The position numbers and the translations under genes were made by a program. Shown piece by piece: positions 1 to 10,700 of a stretch of DNA of 64,000 nucleotides (within the stretch, counting starts at the first letter, position 1; each line of letters opens with the position of its first letter). Where the stretch lies: NCBI GenBank assembly GCA_902806575.1, contig CADCXD010000011.1, positions 248,001 through 312,000 of the forward strand, in the 5' to 3' direction. The notes beneath the pieces are model-generated. The model ran no database searches and was not told the DNA's origin. It saw nothing but the letters and a program-made list of their open reading frames with translations. Source of the DNA: Jackrogersella multiformis. Lineage: Eukaryota; Ascomycota; Sordariomycetes; Xylariales; Hypoxylaceae.

Positions 1-864
1 GAATTGTAGGGTTAGTATGTTATAGGCAACGGAAAATTAGGAATGGGTTGACATACGTGTTGGAGTGCTGCGAGGGCAACAACTTCGCGGCGGATTTGCT
101 TTGAGATTCCCCCTCCTGGGTTGCGTATGACCTTGACAGCCATTGATTTCCCTTTCTGATCGACACACGAGAATACTCGTCCATAGGTTCCCGAGCCGAG
201 TTCATTCAATTTTTGATACTTGATTCGGGCCTGTTCGTCGAAGTATAATAGTCCTAGTCGTTCCTTGGGATGACAACGACTTTATTGAGTCATTCCCACT
301 TAGAGTGTGAGCACGGATGGGATGAACCACGTAACCTTGTGAGTGAGTTGCACTTCGTCGATTGCGGATCATTCCTGTAGTCTGTTCGGGATCATGGTGC
401 CAAACGAGGCGGAATTTGGCACATGTCGATCTACTGTTGCCCAGCACGATCATTGTGTTTTGTGTTGGCAAAACAGCCACCTTGCGTTGAGGAAAAGATG
501 CGAATCTTGTAGCATCTGATCCAACAACATGGGTGCTTTTACTTCGCGATTTGTCCCAAAGCATGATCAAGTCCGACTGTGGCTCTATCTCGAATGAACA
601 TTGTGAAAGAGAGATATACTCCGAGTTTACAACGATATCCGAGTCAGGAGCACGTCCTATCGTTGCAAGGGTAAGTACTCCCGAACCGGAAAGAACCTGA
701 CCTATGTCTAGGTGTGGGAGGTTATTGTGATGTATTGATACATGAGGTACGTTGCTGGGGTGTTTCAGCACTGCAATTGCTGGGTCGTTCTGTGGAAGCA
801 GGGAGAATATAACGAGGGGATGTGGCCCTCGAGGGGGTTGAACAGACATAGGTTGAGTAGACAT
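1..864 (-). CDS. FHA-domain protein kinase, 3' part beyond window edge
   Basis: The start at 864 opens an FHA-like fold (GRAPDSDIVV, then the S..Q..F strand and FRLVW, residues about 60-150), which binds phosphothreonine. It is followed by the N-lobe of a Ser/Thr kinase: glycine loop GSGTYGRV and AVKV lysine. The two halves lie in different frames. A plausible 82-base intron at 254-335 (donor GTTACG, acceptor CTAG) joins HSQG to LLYFDEQ and restores the kinase frame; the donor is not strong, so this boundary is uncertain. A second intron starts at 56 with GTATGT and has a perfect TACTAAC branch site (complement of 11-17); its acceptor lies off the window. FHA plus kinase is the Chk2/Rad53 arrangement, but similar fungal kinases of unknown role are common, so I do not name it. 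The catalytic loop is not visible. Confidence 0.8.
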
Positions 865-1938
865 CGTGAAACGATTTGTACTTAACGTAGTACCATTAAA
901 GGTATGGTAGATGTATGTGAATATCGTGGACGTTGAGTTGAAGATTGATGGTTGAAAGGTGGAGTAGAGTGTTGATGGAAGTGATGGAATAGAATATTGA
1001 TGGTTATGTGATGAAATAGAGAGGTAGGTATTGACGGTTAATGTGGGATGGAGTTTTGGGTGGGAGAAAAAGTAGAAGTGTTTAAAGTGTTCGACTTATT
1101 TGACGTGTACCTGAATATATTTTATGTTATTGTCCCCAGGGAAGTGATGGTAGGTAGTTTCATAGGAGACGTTTAGTGACATACCTACCTAGGTAGGCAC
1201 AACAGTCAAGTACTACAGGTACGTGATGAACTGGAACGAGTCCTGAAGTTTCATTACCTAATACCTACCTAGGTACCCATACACCCAAGTAGGTACCTAT
1301 TTATACATGTTTCTATTGGCCAGTCTAAGTGACCGTTGCTGAATAAATCATCCATGGTAAAATCGAGCGAGGTACCCTACCTAGATAAGGTACATGTACA
1401 TCTTTGGATACGCTACCTCTGTAGCTACCTACCCAGGTACATATACTTAGGTAGGTACATGACTGTATATCCATGACTACCTACCTTGGGTAGGTACGTA
1501 CGGCACGGCCTCGCAATAATAGCAATGCTGTTGCTCACTTGAGGCTCAAAAGTGTTGCGCGACTGCCTGTATTACCTAAGCTAGGGCATGGTGCCTTCCT
1601 ACCTCTAACTACCTCTAACTATCTCATATAGGTACCTAGGTAGGTTCCTTCCCCATTTTCGACCGATAGCCACGTGCTATGAGTCACTTGTGTAACTACC
1701 TAGGTACCGGGGTGGTGCCTACCTAGGGTGAAAGCAAAAATTATTTCTAGTATCTACTATACCTATTTCGTATTTCATCATTCATCATTCTTATTATTTC
1801 CCACTTCAACTTTCTTCCCCACATCAATACTACCAACACTAACACCAACACTGACACCAACTTCGCCCACAAACCACAAACATCCTTCTTCATTAAAAGA
1901 CTAAGTCAACTCTCTGTTATTCAACTCCTCATCTCAAC
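865..1938. other. Divergent intergenic region
   Basis: This is the shared 5' region of the FHA kinase (leftward) and the GIW-repeat gene (rightward). No coding sequence is seen. It holds the densest TACCTAGGTA repeat cluster of the window (listed separately). Just before 1939 there is a pyrimidine- and CAA-rich leader (about 1795-1935) with near-tandem CAACACTNACAC units, typical of a fungal 5' UTR. Confidence 0.6.
1180..1735. repeat. Cluster of TACCTAGGTA palindromic words
   Basis: About a dozen copies or part copies of CTACCTAGGTAGG, CCTAGGTA and TACCTACC occur here (around 1183, 1265, 1290, 1376, 1428, 1447, 1485, 1600, 1630, 1697 and 1720). The same word recurs alone or in pairs in most intergenic gaps of the window (for example 3772, 6845, 13970-14035, 17070, 21735, 24598, 36700, 40365, 52045, 53270, 61870) and is essentially missing from exons. 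The core is self-complementary, so orientation cannot be assigned. Confidence 0.8.
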
Positions 1939-3330
1939 ATGGAGCATACTATCGAAGATGCTGGCCTTATTAAGCCCGATTTCGCATCGAAAGAAATTTC
2001 CGAAGATATCGGGCAACTTGATAAAACCATGGCGTGCTGCATCTTGCCGTCGGATACAACTGAGCAATCACACAACTCGGCGGCGAAAATATCCCAAACC
2101 TCTGAACCCACAAGCCAAGAACGAGATCTCCGTATCGACGAACAATATTTTCAAGCCAAATTAAACTACACTCACTCGGCCCCACGCTTTCAATTCCAAG
2201 CTCAAGTAGTCGAGGAGGAGGAAAATGTCAGAGACTTACTGATCTATTCTGGGTTCATAGCTGTCTACACAGAACCTGAGATTTCTCGAGATGCTCAGAG
2301 GGTAGTCAGGACACGATGGATGGAGCAAGGCATTTGGAATAACAAGTGGACATCGTTGTCGTGCCTTGGGCGATGGAAGCACGAAGAACCACTAGTAGAG
2401 AACGATTCAGAAGATGAGGAATCTAAAACCTTAAAATCATCGGCAAAGGGAGAATCGCAGGAAGATAGGGAGAAGAGAGAATCCGAATTAAGACAAGCTT
2501 CCTCTGGACGACGATCCAAGCGTAAGCGTGACCGCGAGGCATCGCGCCCGCTAAATCAGTTTCTCTACCAAGTAGCAGAAGCGAGAAAACCAATCGAGAG
2601 AAGCTTGAAGGTTAAGAAGGACCACTTCGGCGCCCCCCCGGATATCAACACAAGAGCATACGAAACCGTCAAGAGCAAGTGGATCGAGCGCGGCATCTGG
2701 GACAACCATTGGGGTATATTACCTGGGATGTCGTGGAAGCATGAAAGACTCTTGGTGGAGTGTCTCGACGATGATCTTCTTGCGTATGGAGAGAAGATTG
2801 GAGATCCCGACCTGATTTTCGACCCATCTAAGTTTACTACGAAATCACCTCGCAAAGTTCCTACCCGAAACATGACCCCGAGAATAGTTTACCCAGGCGT
2901 TAGTCTATCTACGTCCAGAGACGGCGACACGGTTCGTGCTCCTTCACCACAAATCTCACCACAACCCGCAGAAAAGAAGCACCGTGTCCGTTTCCTACTG
3001 CCACACGAATCAGAACAGGAAACTCCAAAAGCAACGATCGATACCAGTTCAACTCAAGCTCCCGCAAATATGATACCTTGTCCCACCGGTTCGTTGAGGG
3101 TAGTCAACCATTTGGAAGTGAAGAAGCCCATTTCTAGTGCAGACTCAAGCGTGCTACGAGAGTTGGCACCCGCTAATTCTTCACCAATACGCAAAGATGA
3201 AGACATGAAACTAAAGAAAAAGGCGACTAAAGCACCATCGCAGGATACCGATTCGCTGCAGGTCTTCACCGGAGTCTCTAGTAGTAACGACGAGAGCATC
3301 CATCGATTCGAACAGGTACAGCCGTCGTGA
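1939..3330 (+). CDS. Hypothetical protein with two W-x-E-x-GIW repeats, probably nuclear
   Basis: A single 463-codon frame with a good leader, start at the first ATG. Residues 127-153 and 248-273 are two copies of one unit: RW.EQGIWNNKW..L.....WKHE and KW.ERGIWDNHW..LPGMSWKHE. Each has four or five conserved tryptophans and ends in acidic or polar linker. Between them is a strongly basic stretch RRSKRKRDR (190-199), a likely nuclear localisation signal. The rest is Ser/Thr/Pro-rich and looks disordered. I recognise no named domain. The repeat resembles a motif I associate only loosely with uncharacterised fungal proteins. Function unknown. Confidence 0.75.
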   Translation: MEHTIEDAGLIKPDFASKEISEDIGQLDKTMACCILPSDTTEQSHNSAAKISQTSEPTSQERDLRIDEQYFQAKLNYTHSAPRFQFQAQVVEEEENVRDLLIYSGFIAVYTEPEISRDAQRVVRTRWMEQGIWNNKWTSLSCLGRWKHEEPLVENDSEDEESKTLKSSAKGESQEDREKRESELRQASSGRRSKRKRDREASRPLNQFLYQVAEARKPIERSLKVKKDHFGAPPDINTRAYETVKSKWIERGIWDNHWGILPGMSWKHERLLVECLDDDLLAYGEKIGDPDLIFDPSKFTTKSPRKVPTRNMTPRIVYPGVSLSTSRDGDTVRAPSPQISPQPAEKKHRVRFLLPHESEQETPKATIDTSSTQAPANMIPCPTGSLRVVNHLEVKKPISSADSSVLRELAPANSSPIRKDEDMKLKKKATKAPSQDTDSLQVFTGVSSSNDESIHRFEQVQPS

Positions 3331-5527
3331 ACCTTAACCGCTTTTGAGTCTGAGCGGGTGGTATTGATACATGATCAGTGGAAAGAACGAGATGGCGTTG
3401 GTTGACCTTTCATCCCAAATTGATTTATTCTAATGGTATAGGGGAAGTAAATCCGGTTGTGGGGGACTTGAATGCAGAGGTCAAGTTCATATTTCGAGTG
3501 CTTGCTCTGAATTCAGGAAGGCAGTGAGACTAAATGCTTCATGTAACTTCATACTTAGCTTCGGGAGAACTGCAATTTATTTTCTCTTGTTAAACAGACC
3601 GAATTCAATCGTTTCTGGCATGGGAATATAGAAAAATGTGCACTCATCACAACATAGGTCCGCCTCGTGGCAGATTTTGACGGCGAGAAATCCGAGCTAA
3701 GACCTGCGGATATCACAGTTTCGATGCTGATGGAAACCTTTAAAAGAAGACAACTAAAACCGACATCTCTACCTACATAGGTAGGTATATATTGGTCGGT
3801 GACGCGGATACTCCAACCACTTGCCCTTTGGGAAGAAAACTCCTCGGAAAAATGAGTTGAAATATGAGCAGGAGTTTTTAAAGTCTTAGAACCTAAGGTC
3901 TATTGCACGTGTAAAGGAGGATATATTCGACTGATAATGTTAAGACACTAAATGAAGCTATTACTATCTAAACAGGGAGGTGAGTACCTAGTTAATATGT
4001 ACGTCAAAAGGGGACTTTACCTTATCTTGGTTCTCATATGACAGGTATATCCTAGCTCTCACATGTGAAGCCAAGTCTAAAAAACCATTTCCCCTGATTT
4101 CCTTGGTCGACGATGGCTAATTTAAGGCCTAGATGTTAGCGCGTTAAACAAAAAACGGGCATGAACTTGTTTCATAATAAAATATCTTGTGATGATGGCA
4201 TCCTATCAGTATGACTAAAATCTTGTCACCGTCAACCAGCTGCGCTCAAGGAGTTAACGTAGCAATATCGATCCGGATACGAACACGCATCATTATAAAT
4301 ACTGATACAGTTCAAAATTTTATAAAGAAGCTCACTCTACACTGTAGAAGAACCGCTGTAGGAAATTTACTATCGTAGGTAAAAGATTGACGTTGCATTC
4401 CTTGGCGGCTTGGCTCCCGAGGTACCTGTTTCGACCTGATCATGAGAAATACTATTTACCTTAATCTTGTGAAGCTCCTCAAAGTTCACTTAATAATCTA
4501 TTTTCCTTGAAATAAGTTGGCCGAGATACCCGTGACAATTTTGATACATATAAGATAACCTTTGGATTGATGACGTTAGCATCAGGGTAACAGTTCCAAG
4601 TAACGACCGCAACAGGCAAGCGGTTAGGTCTATAGTGGTCAAACTGGCATCCTTATCTTCTGCACCAAGGCGGGTGACCTGCATTAATAAATATGCCCGT
4701 GTTAATTGGATGGTGGCACTCCTTAGTCGGCGAGAGACGGGAATGGCAGCTAGGATCACCTCAGCCCGGGAGTTTTTTCTAGGCGATTTGCTACGCAACA
4801 CTATCGTAGATTCCGCCAGGATTGCAGCTTACTGCTCCTTCTAGTCAAGGTTCTTCTCCGCCAAGCTGCCGTGGTCGGTCCTAGCCGATATCACCGGGGG
4901 ACAATGCCTGCGCGCTTACCACCCCGTTCCCGGCATGTGCGACGCTCGGTACTTGAGCTGATAGGGCGCAAAGCAAATTAATTAGTGAAAGATTGTCAGG
5001 TGCATCGTACAGGGCCTCTCCAGCTTCTCTTTCTAGATAGTCTATTGTGGTTCCCAGGACCGCCAATGGTAGTCTGTTCAGCCAGGTTGGGCTCCTTGAC
5101 AGTCGAGACCATCTATCTTCAAACCTTCTAGAAGAGTCAGAGCTGTGCAATGTAGAATCTTGTAAGCAGAACCTTTGCTTCGACTAATACTACTATATAA
5201 TGCCGGGATTTGATTGGCTAGCACCGCATCACGCCGCGAACCCACGGTTTTCATATCGCGGTACTCGGTGTGGTACGTGAACGTGCGGCAGATACATGAT
5301 CATGCGGATTAGGCAGGTAGCTGAGGCCCAGGTGGCTTTGTGCGGACCAACTCAGATACCCATAGTTCGTCGGGAAGGCTTTATCTATCTCTCGAGTTAT
5401 GTAAACTTCTATAAGAGGTGCCTTCAAGCTCGTAACTAAGGCACTCTCTACTCCCGGCTCAACAGCATACATTCTTTAGCTTCCCATTTTACTATTTGTG
5501 GTAAAGCCTTTGTGTTTCGTCGTCGCA
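3331..5527. other. Long gap with no convincing gene
   Basis: No intact family is recognised in these 2.2 kb. AT-rich sequence runs to about 4400. Between about 4490 and 5472 there is more balanced composition and short open stretches on the minus strand (4881-5150 and 5251-5472) with protein-like composition but no motif and no clear joining introns. They may be remnants of a gene. One TACCTAGGTAG element sits at about 3773. Confidence 0.4.
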
Positions 5528-6629
5528 ATGTTCTTCAACTCCATCGCAACTATCGCCCTCCTGGCCTCTTCAGCTGCGGCTCATTATATTTTACCGCGGG
5601 CAGCTGAAAACACCACGAGGATCTGCGGTGCCCCTGAGCCGACGGAGGAGCAGATCGCCGCCTCGCAGGCTATGCTTGCCAAGGAGCGAGAGTTGCGTGC
5701 CAGTGGCCAGTTCAGCGCTCTTAGGTCGTTCAGTGTGAACACTTACTTCCACGTCGTAGCGGCCTCCCAATCGGTTTCCGATGGCTATTTGACCGTATGT
5801 AGAAGAATAGAAGTCATGCTTGCATCATATGTTAACCTATGCGTAGCAAAAAATGGTCAATGACCAGCTGGCAGTCTTAAATGCTGATTATAGTCCTCAC
5901 GGCATCACGTTCAACCTAGTCAGCACTGATTGGACTGTGAACTCGAACTGGGCCGCCGACGGAAGTGAGATTGCGATGAAGAGGGCGCTTCGCAAGGGCA
6001 CCTACTCAGACCTTAATGTGTACTTCCTCGGTAATCTTGGCGGGGGTTTACTAGGGTGAGGCGGCACCAGCTTGAAAATAAGAATCCCATCTAATACAAG
6101 CCACTAACATCCGGGTCAGGTACTGCTACTTCCCCGACAACGTCTCCTCGGGCTCGACGGCGTTCTACCAGGATGGATGCACCATTCTCGCTCAGTCCGT
6201 GCCGGGCGGTACCGCTGCCCCTTATAACCTGGGCGGTACCGTGGTTCACGAAGTAAGTACCCACGTTTGAACTTTATTGCAGGTATCGGGAATAAGGCCA
6301 CTGACATAGCGTTTTAGGTCGGCCACTGGATGAACTTGTACCACACCTTCCAGGGTGGCTGCAGCGGTAGCGGCGACTCTGTCGACGACACTCCCGCTCA
6401 AGCGTCCTCCTCGTCGGGATGTCCTGTCGGCCGAGACAGCTGCCCCGGTGGAGGTGTTGACCCTATTCACAACTACATGGATTACTCTGACGAGTAAGTT
6501 ATTCGCTTCTTACTAGTTGTCAATATATTAACGCTCGACTAACCCGAATTGTTTAGTGCTTGTTATGAAGAGTTTACCGCCGGCCAGGAGGAGCGCATGT
6601 ACAGCGCTTGGTCTAACTACCGCTCTTAG
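5528..6629 (+). CDS. Secreted M43 (pappalysin-type) metalloprotease
   Basis: Five exons: 5528-5794, 5847-6055, 6120-6252, 6318-6493 and 6557-6629, giving 285 residues. I used the ATG at 5528, which opens a signal peptide (residues 1 to about 18, ending SSAAAH). Introns have GTATGT, GTGAGG, GTAAGT and GTAAGT donors; the third splits the active site. The zinc motif HEVGHWMNLYH is at residues 202-212 (HExxHxxxxxH) and the Met-turn is NYMDYSDD (M257). Paired cysteines lie between them. Family knowledge: fungal M43B enzymes of about 280 residues are extracellular proteases that digest host or substrate proteins. Length, cysteines and motifs all look intact, so it is probably active. It stands alone with no linked secretion or toxin genes. 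Confidence 0.93.
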
Positions 6630-7731
6630 AAAATATTTTCGAAGATAGGAGTTGAGTCAATTGGCACGGAAATTCGAAGGTATGGTGATTGCCCAGTTCG
6701 AGGAGGGGCAGATAGATGATGACATGTAACTAGATGATTATGCCGCGAGAAGTTGAATGACAATTGCTACAAGTGCTGTTGTATTGTAGAAGTTTATCTA
6801 TCCAAAATGAGCTTTGATGGATGGTTTAGATGTGATATAGGTATATCGCCTACCTACCTAGGTAGGTAATGTACAGTGCCCCGCACTTTCTGATTCCATC
6901 CATGGATTCCTATGCCCTCCATATCTTACCTACAGAGGCATTAAACGTAGGGGAAACACCCGCGACTTTTTAGCGCCACCCGGTTTCCAGGTAAGGTTCG
7001 CTAGGTTGGAGTTAAAATAAAGTTAAGATGAGATGAGATGATCGTGGCCCTACCAGGTTCCCATGTATGTACCTAGGTAGTGTATGTATTTCTTACGTTT
7101 GAATTAGCTTTTCCTCCACGTTCCGAATCTTCGGTACAAGTACCCGTGCATAGGATCTGTGTGACCCGATAATCGGGATGGCGCACCCTAGCATGGAAGT
7201 TGCGAGGCCGATCCACGATAGTCTGTAATTTCCGTAAATGGCATCAACGTACACAATCTTTCAGATTTGAAAACCACCCCGAAGACGTAGTGCTGTTTAA
7301 AATAATATTCAGCAAAAGAAAATATTGAAAATGATGTTAAACTAAGTGCCTATCTAAGGGTTGGAACTCGACAACTTTTGTCAGAAGATCGACCTAGTTA
7401 ACTGGTGACCCGACGTGGAGGTGGTGATAACTTGGAACTTATCCACATAATAGCTTGCTTACGGTAGGGGTCATAGCAACAGTAAGGGGTTGGACCCTTG
7501 GACACCGATAATCCTTATTAACCCTACCATTCACCTAACTAGAATTGGTTTTTGGGCATATGAATAGATCTACCACTTAATTCTTCTTCCCCAACCTCGT
7601 GAATTCCTAAGCCGCCACGTCCATTTTTCAATATCGCCCAATCTGGTCTTTTTATATTAAATGTCAATCCATGCAAATGTGGTTGGACAACACCTACTTA
7701 TAACCACTCGTAATGCTCTTTGGCCGACAAT
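6630..7731. other. Intergenic gap between protease and helicase 3' ends
   Basis: Convergent 3' regions with no open frame of note. It contains TACCTAGGTAGG-type words at about 6849 and 7070 and otherwise AT-rich, low-information sequence. Confidence 0.6.
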
Positions 7732-10700
7732 TCAAGCCCATACCTTCTTGAACTTCTCATCAAACTGCTCTTGCAATGTAGCAAAAGCCTTATAGACTTT
7801 CACCAGAGACCCACCATCGTCCTGCAACCAACACGAAGACGCAGATGTCGCATCACTGAGACGAGCTGATCGCTGCGCCTTAGGTCTTGGGCTAGTGGTG
7901 CTACCCCGGGAATTGTTCTCGTTGTCAGGTTCGCTGTCTGAAGTCTCAGCGTCCCACGAGTCAGCGACCGCCTTCTTCTTGCCTTTTGGCTTTTTCGAAG
8001 CCACCGGTTCGTTCGATCGGAAACCCGCGTCGCCATCGACAGCAGTCCCAATCTCCTGCTTTCCTTCGCTTGAGGCATTCCACGCATTCTCCTCCATGAT
8101 GTCCCCGGCATCTTGGACGTCAATCATGGCAGCATCATCAACCTCAGCATCAGGGCTGAGGAAATTAGCCAGGCTTGTGACGATGGTGGCGAGGATCAGC
8201 GAGAAGTCTTTCAGACGAAACCAGACATCGCCGCCCTTGATCCCATTGCCCCTGACTAATGCACCCATGTCTCCATGCTTGAAAAAGTCGTACAGGTAAG
8301 CATTCCATGGAACCCCATTTGTCTCGTGAGGCGCAATGGGAATATATGGGATAGCGGACTTTTCGAGGAAGACGCCCGCTCGGACCGTGTCACAAAGCTC
8401 ATTAATTGTCTTGAACTCGTCGGTAAATCCAGAGAGCGCTGCAAATGGCGACCGCACTGTTGTGCTGTCAAGAGAAGACAAGACTTTTCTCATGTCACAT
8501 GGATCCTTCGGCTCTACATTTTGCTCTGTAAACGGGAGCTGGACGTCTGGTGTATCAGATAAGTGCTGGGATGTATACGTTCTCACATAGTTCTGGAAGA
8601 TCCTGAGTGTCTCCTGGTTGTGTTCTCTTAGTATCCGGGCGGCTGTTTCTGGGAGGTCAGGGAGGATGACCACTGATGGGGACCTATATACGGTCTTTTC
8701 TAGCCACGACTTGTCTTGATATTTGTAGCAGGGATGCCGACAGAACAGATGGGATAGAACCAGCAAGATCTCGAGAATGACGTCTGATTGTGTGTTGGTA
8801 TCGGATATGGTCGAGCACAAATTGTGGAAGTACCCTTCCCTCAATAGCGAATGGAATGCGAAAACCGAATTCTCGGTAAAGTAAAGGTGCCCTACGAGGC
8901 CAGAGAAGTTGAGAGGGGTCCCATCCTCCGCGAGAAGTTGCTGTCTCCGGAGGTAATCAATCGAAAACCTAAGATGATGCTCTATGGACATTCGCGCGAC
9001 CGGCCCCCCAAGACACAACCGAGTTTGGGTCAGCAAGGATTTCACGGCCTTGCTGGCATAATCCGAGTTATTCGTGCCATGGAGGAGTCCAAACAAGCGC
9101 AACACAAGCGTGACTGATATTGGGAACTGTCCCCGTAGCTCCGGCAATCTCGCCGACATGATTTCGAGAGCGCGTTTGGGTGGGATCCCATGAAAGACGA
9201 CGTTGCCAAGGACATCGAAGCCCCGACGGCCAGCACGACCTGAAGCCTGCCGGTAATTAAGCGCGGTTAGGAACACCGAATCTCCTGTAAAGACAACTGT
9301 TTTACAGGGCATGTTGATACCGAGAGCGAGAGTGCCAGTTGCAATCACGATTCTCAAGTAGCCCTTGCGAAATAGCATCTCAACACTGACCATAGTTAGC
9401 ATGGATAGGGACCTAGATAAGCGTGCCTACTTAAACTTACACCTGTCGATATTGCCGATTCATTCCCGCATGATGGATTCCCAACCCCCTTCGCAGTGCT
9501 TCGATGAAATGTGGTTGGATGTTATGAGGCCTGAGGGTATCGAGTCGTTCCTCCAGTTCGCCCTTTGTGATTTTAGTCCAATCTGCAAAACTAAACTGGG
9601 GCAGAGGTGCATTTGGATCGAAGCTATCCCACTGCAACAACGAGTCAGTAATTACTTTTTAAGTAAAGGATTCAGGGGCTTCGGGTATGTCTTATGAGCA
9701 ACAACTTCTCAATCAGCCTAATTAGGGATACTTGACTCCCAAGACAGGCTAGCAAGGGTAAAAAAGAACTGTCGGTGTTACATACTGGGCTCTGTTCCTG
9801 GCTGGCTTCCTCTCGAAGAATCTCAAGTTTGCTCAAGCCCTCGTCGTCCTTTCCTTGACGGCTGCGTAGCAACTTTTTGCTCTTCTCTTGTGTTTTACTG
9901 CGACGATTTTTCCACTTCGTGAATTCTGCAATCGTGCTCTTCCACTCGGCGCTCGTTTCCTGATACTGGAATTCCGCCTGCTTCAATGTGCGAAGGAGAG
10001 TAATGAGTATCTTTTCGCATCCAGCGCGATCGTAGTTGAAGAAGATAGCCGGCAATGCACCACAAGCGTGAAGGTCAAGAGCTAGGGTAAAGACAGGTTC
10101 ACTAGGAACAGAGGCTTTCTTCTCTTTGACAACCGCAGTAAGCTTCTGTTGAGGACTGTTGTCAACAGGATTTCCGTGCCGCCTGCGTCGTAGTTCACTT
10201 TGGACGGCATCAAAAGGAGACTTAGGATCGAGCATCCAGGCTTTCAATTCTCTTTTTAAAGCAGCTTCCCAGTGGGCAACGTCGGATTTTTTCAGCGGAG
10301 AGGAGAAAAGCTTCCCAGGGTTCAGGGATTTATCAACTTTGTAGTCATCATTCTCGCATTGTGTCATGCATTCCCACAGACTGAGGCAATCCCGTGGTTC
10401 CAGACTTGCATCGTTCAAGGTGTCGGGGTTCCTATCCCAAGCTGTTAGTAATTATCCATAACATCTGCGGACAGCTAACTCACCTTCCGATTAATGCGCC
10501 GACGGGGTGTATATAATCAAACCGACGAGAAGTGTCTGCATCACACTCTAGTCCCGGGAAAGGAAGTCGCTCAACAGGTTCAATGCCACTGAAAGTTGAG
10601 TGTGATGGTATCTTGTAGATATACTTTCGCAGGTCAGAGTAGCGAGAACCATGAATAATCATGTCAAGCTCGAATCCCTTTACCTTCTGAGTTCCCTCTA

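Noticed and set aside
4490..5472. Three open stretches of 70-100 codons
   Set aside because: Protein-like but no motif, no shared intron boundaries and no start context; kept only as a possible remnant in the gap entry.
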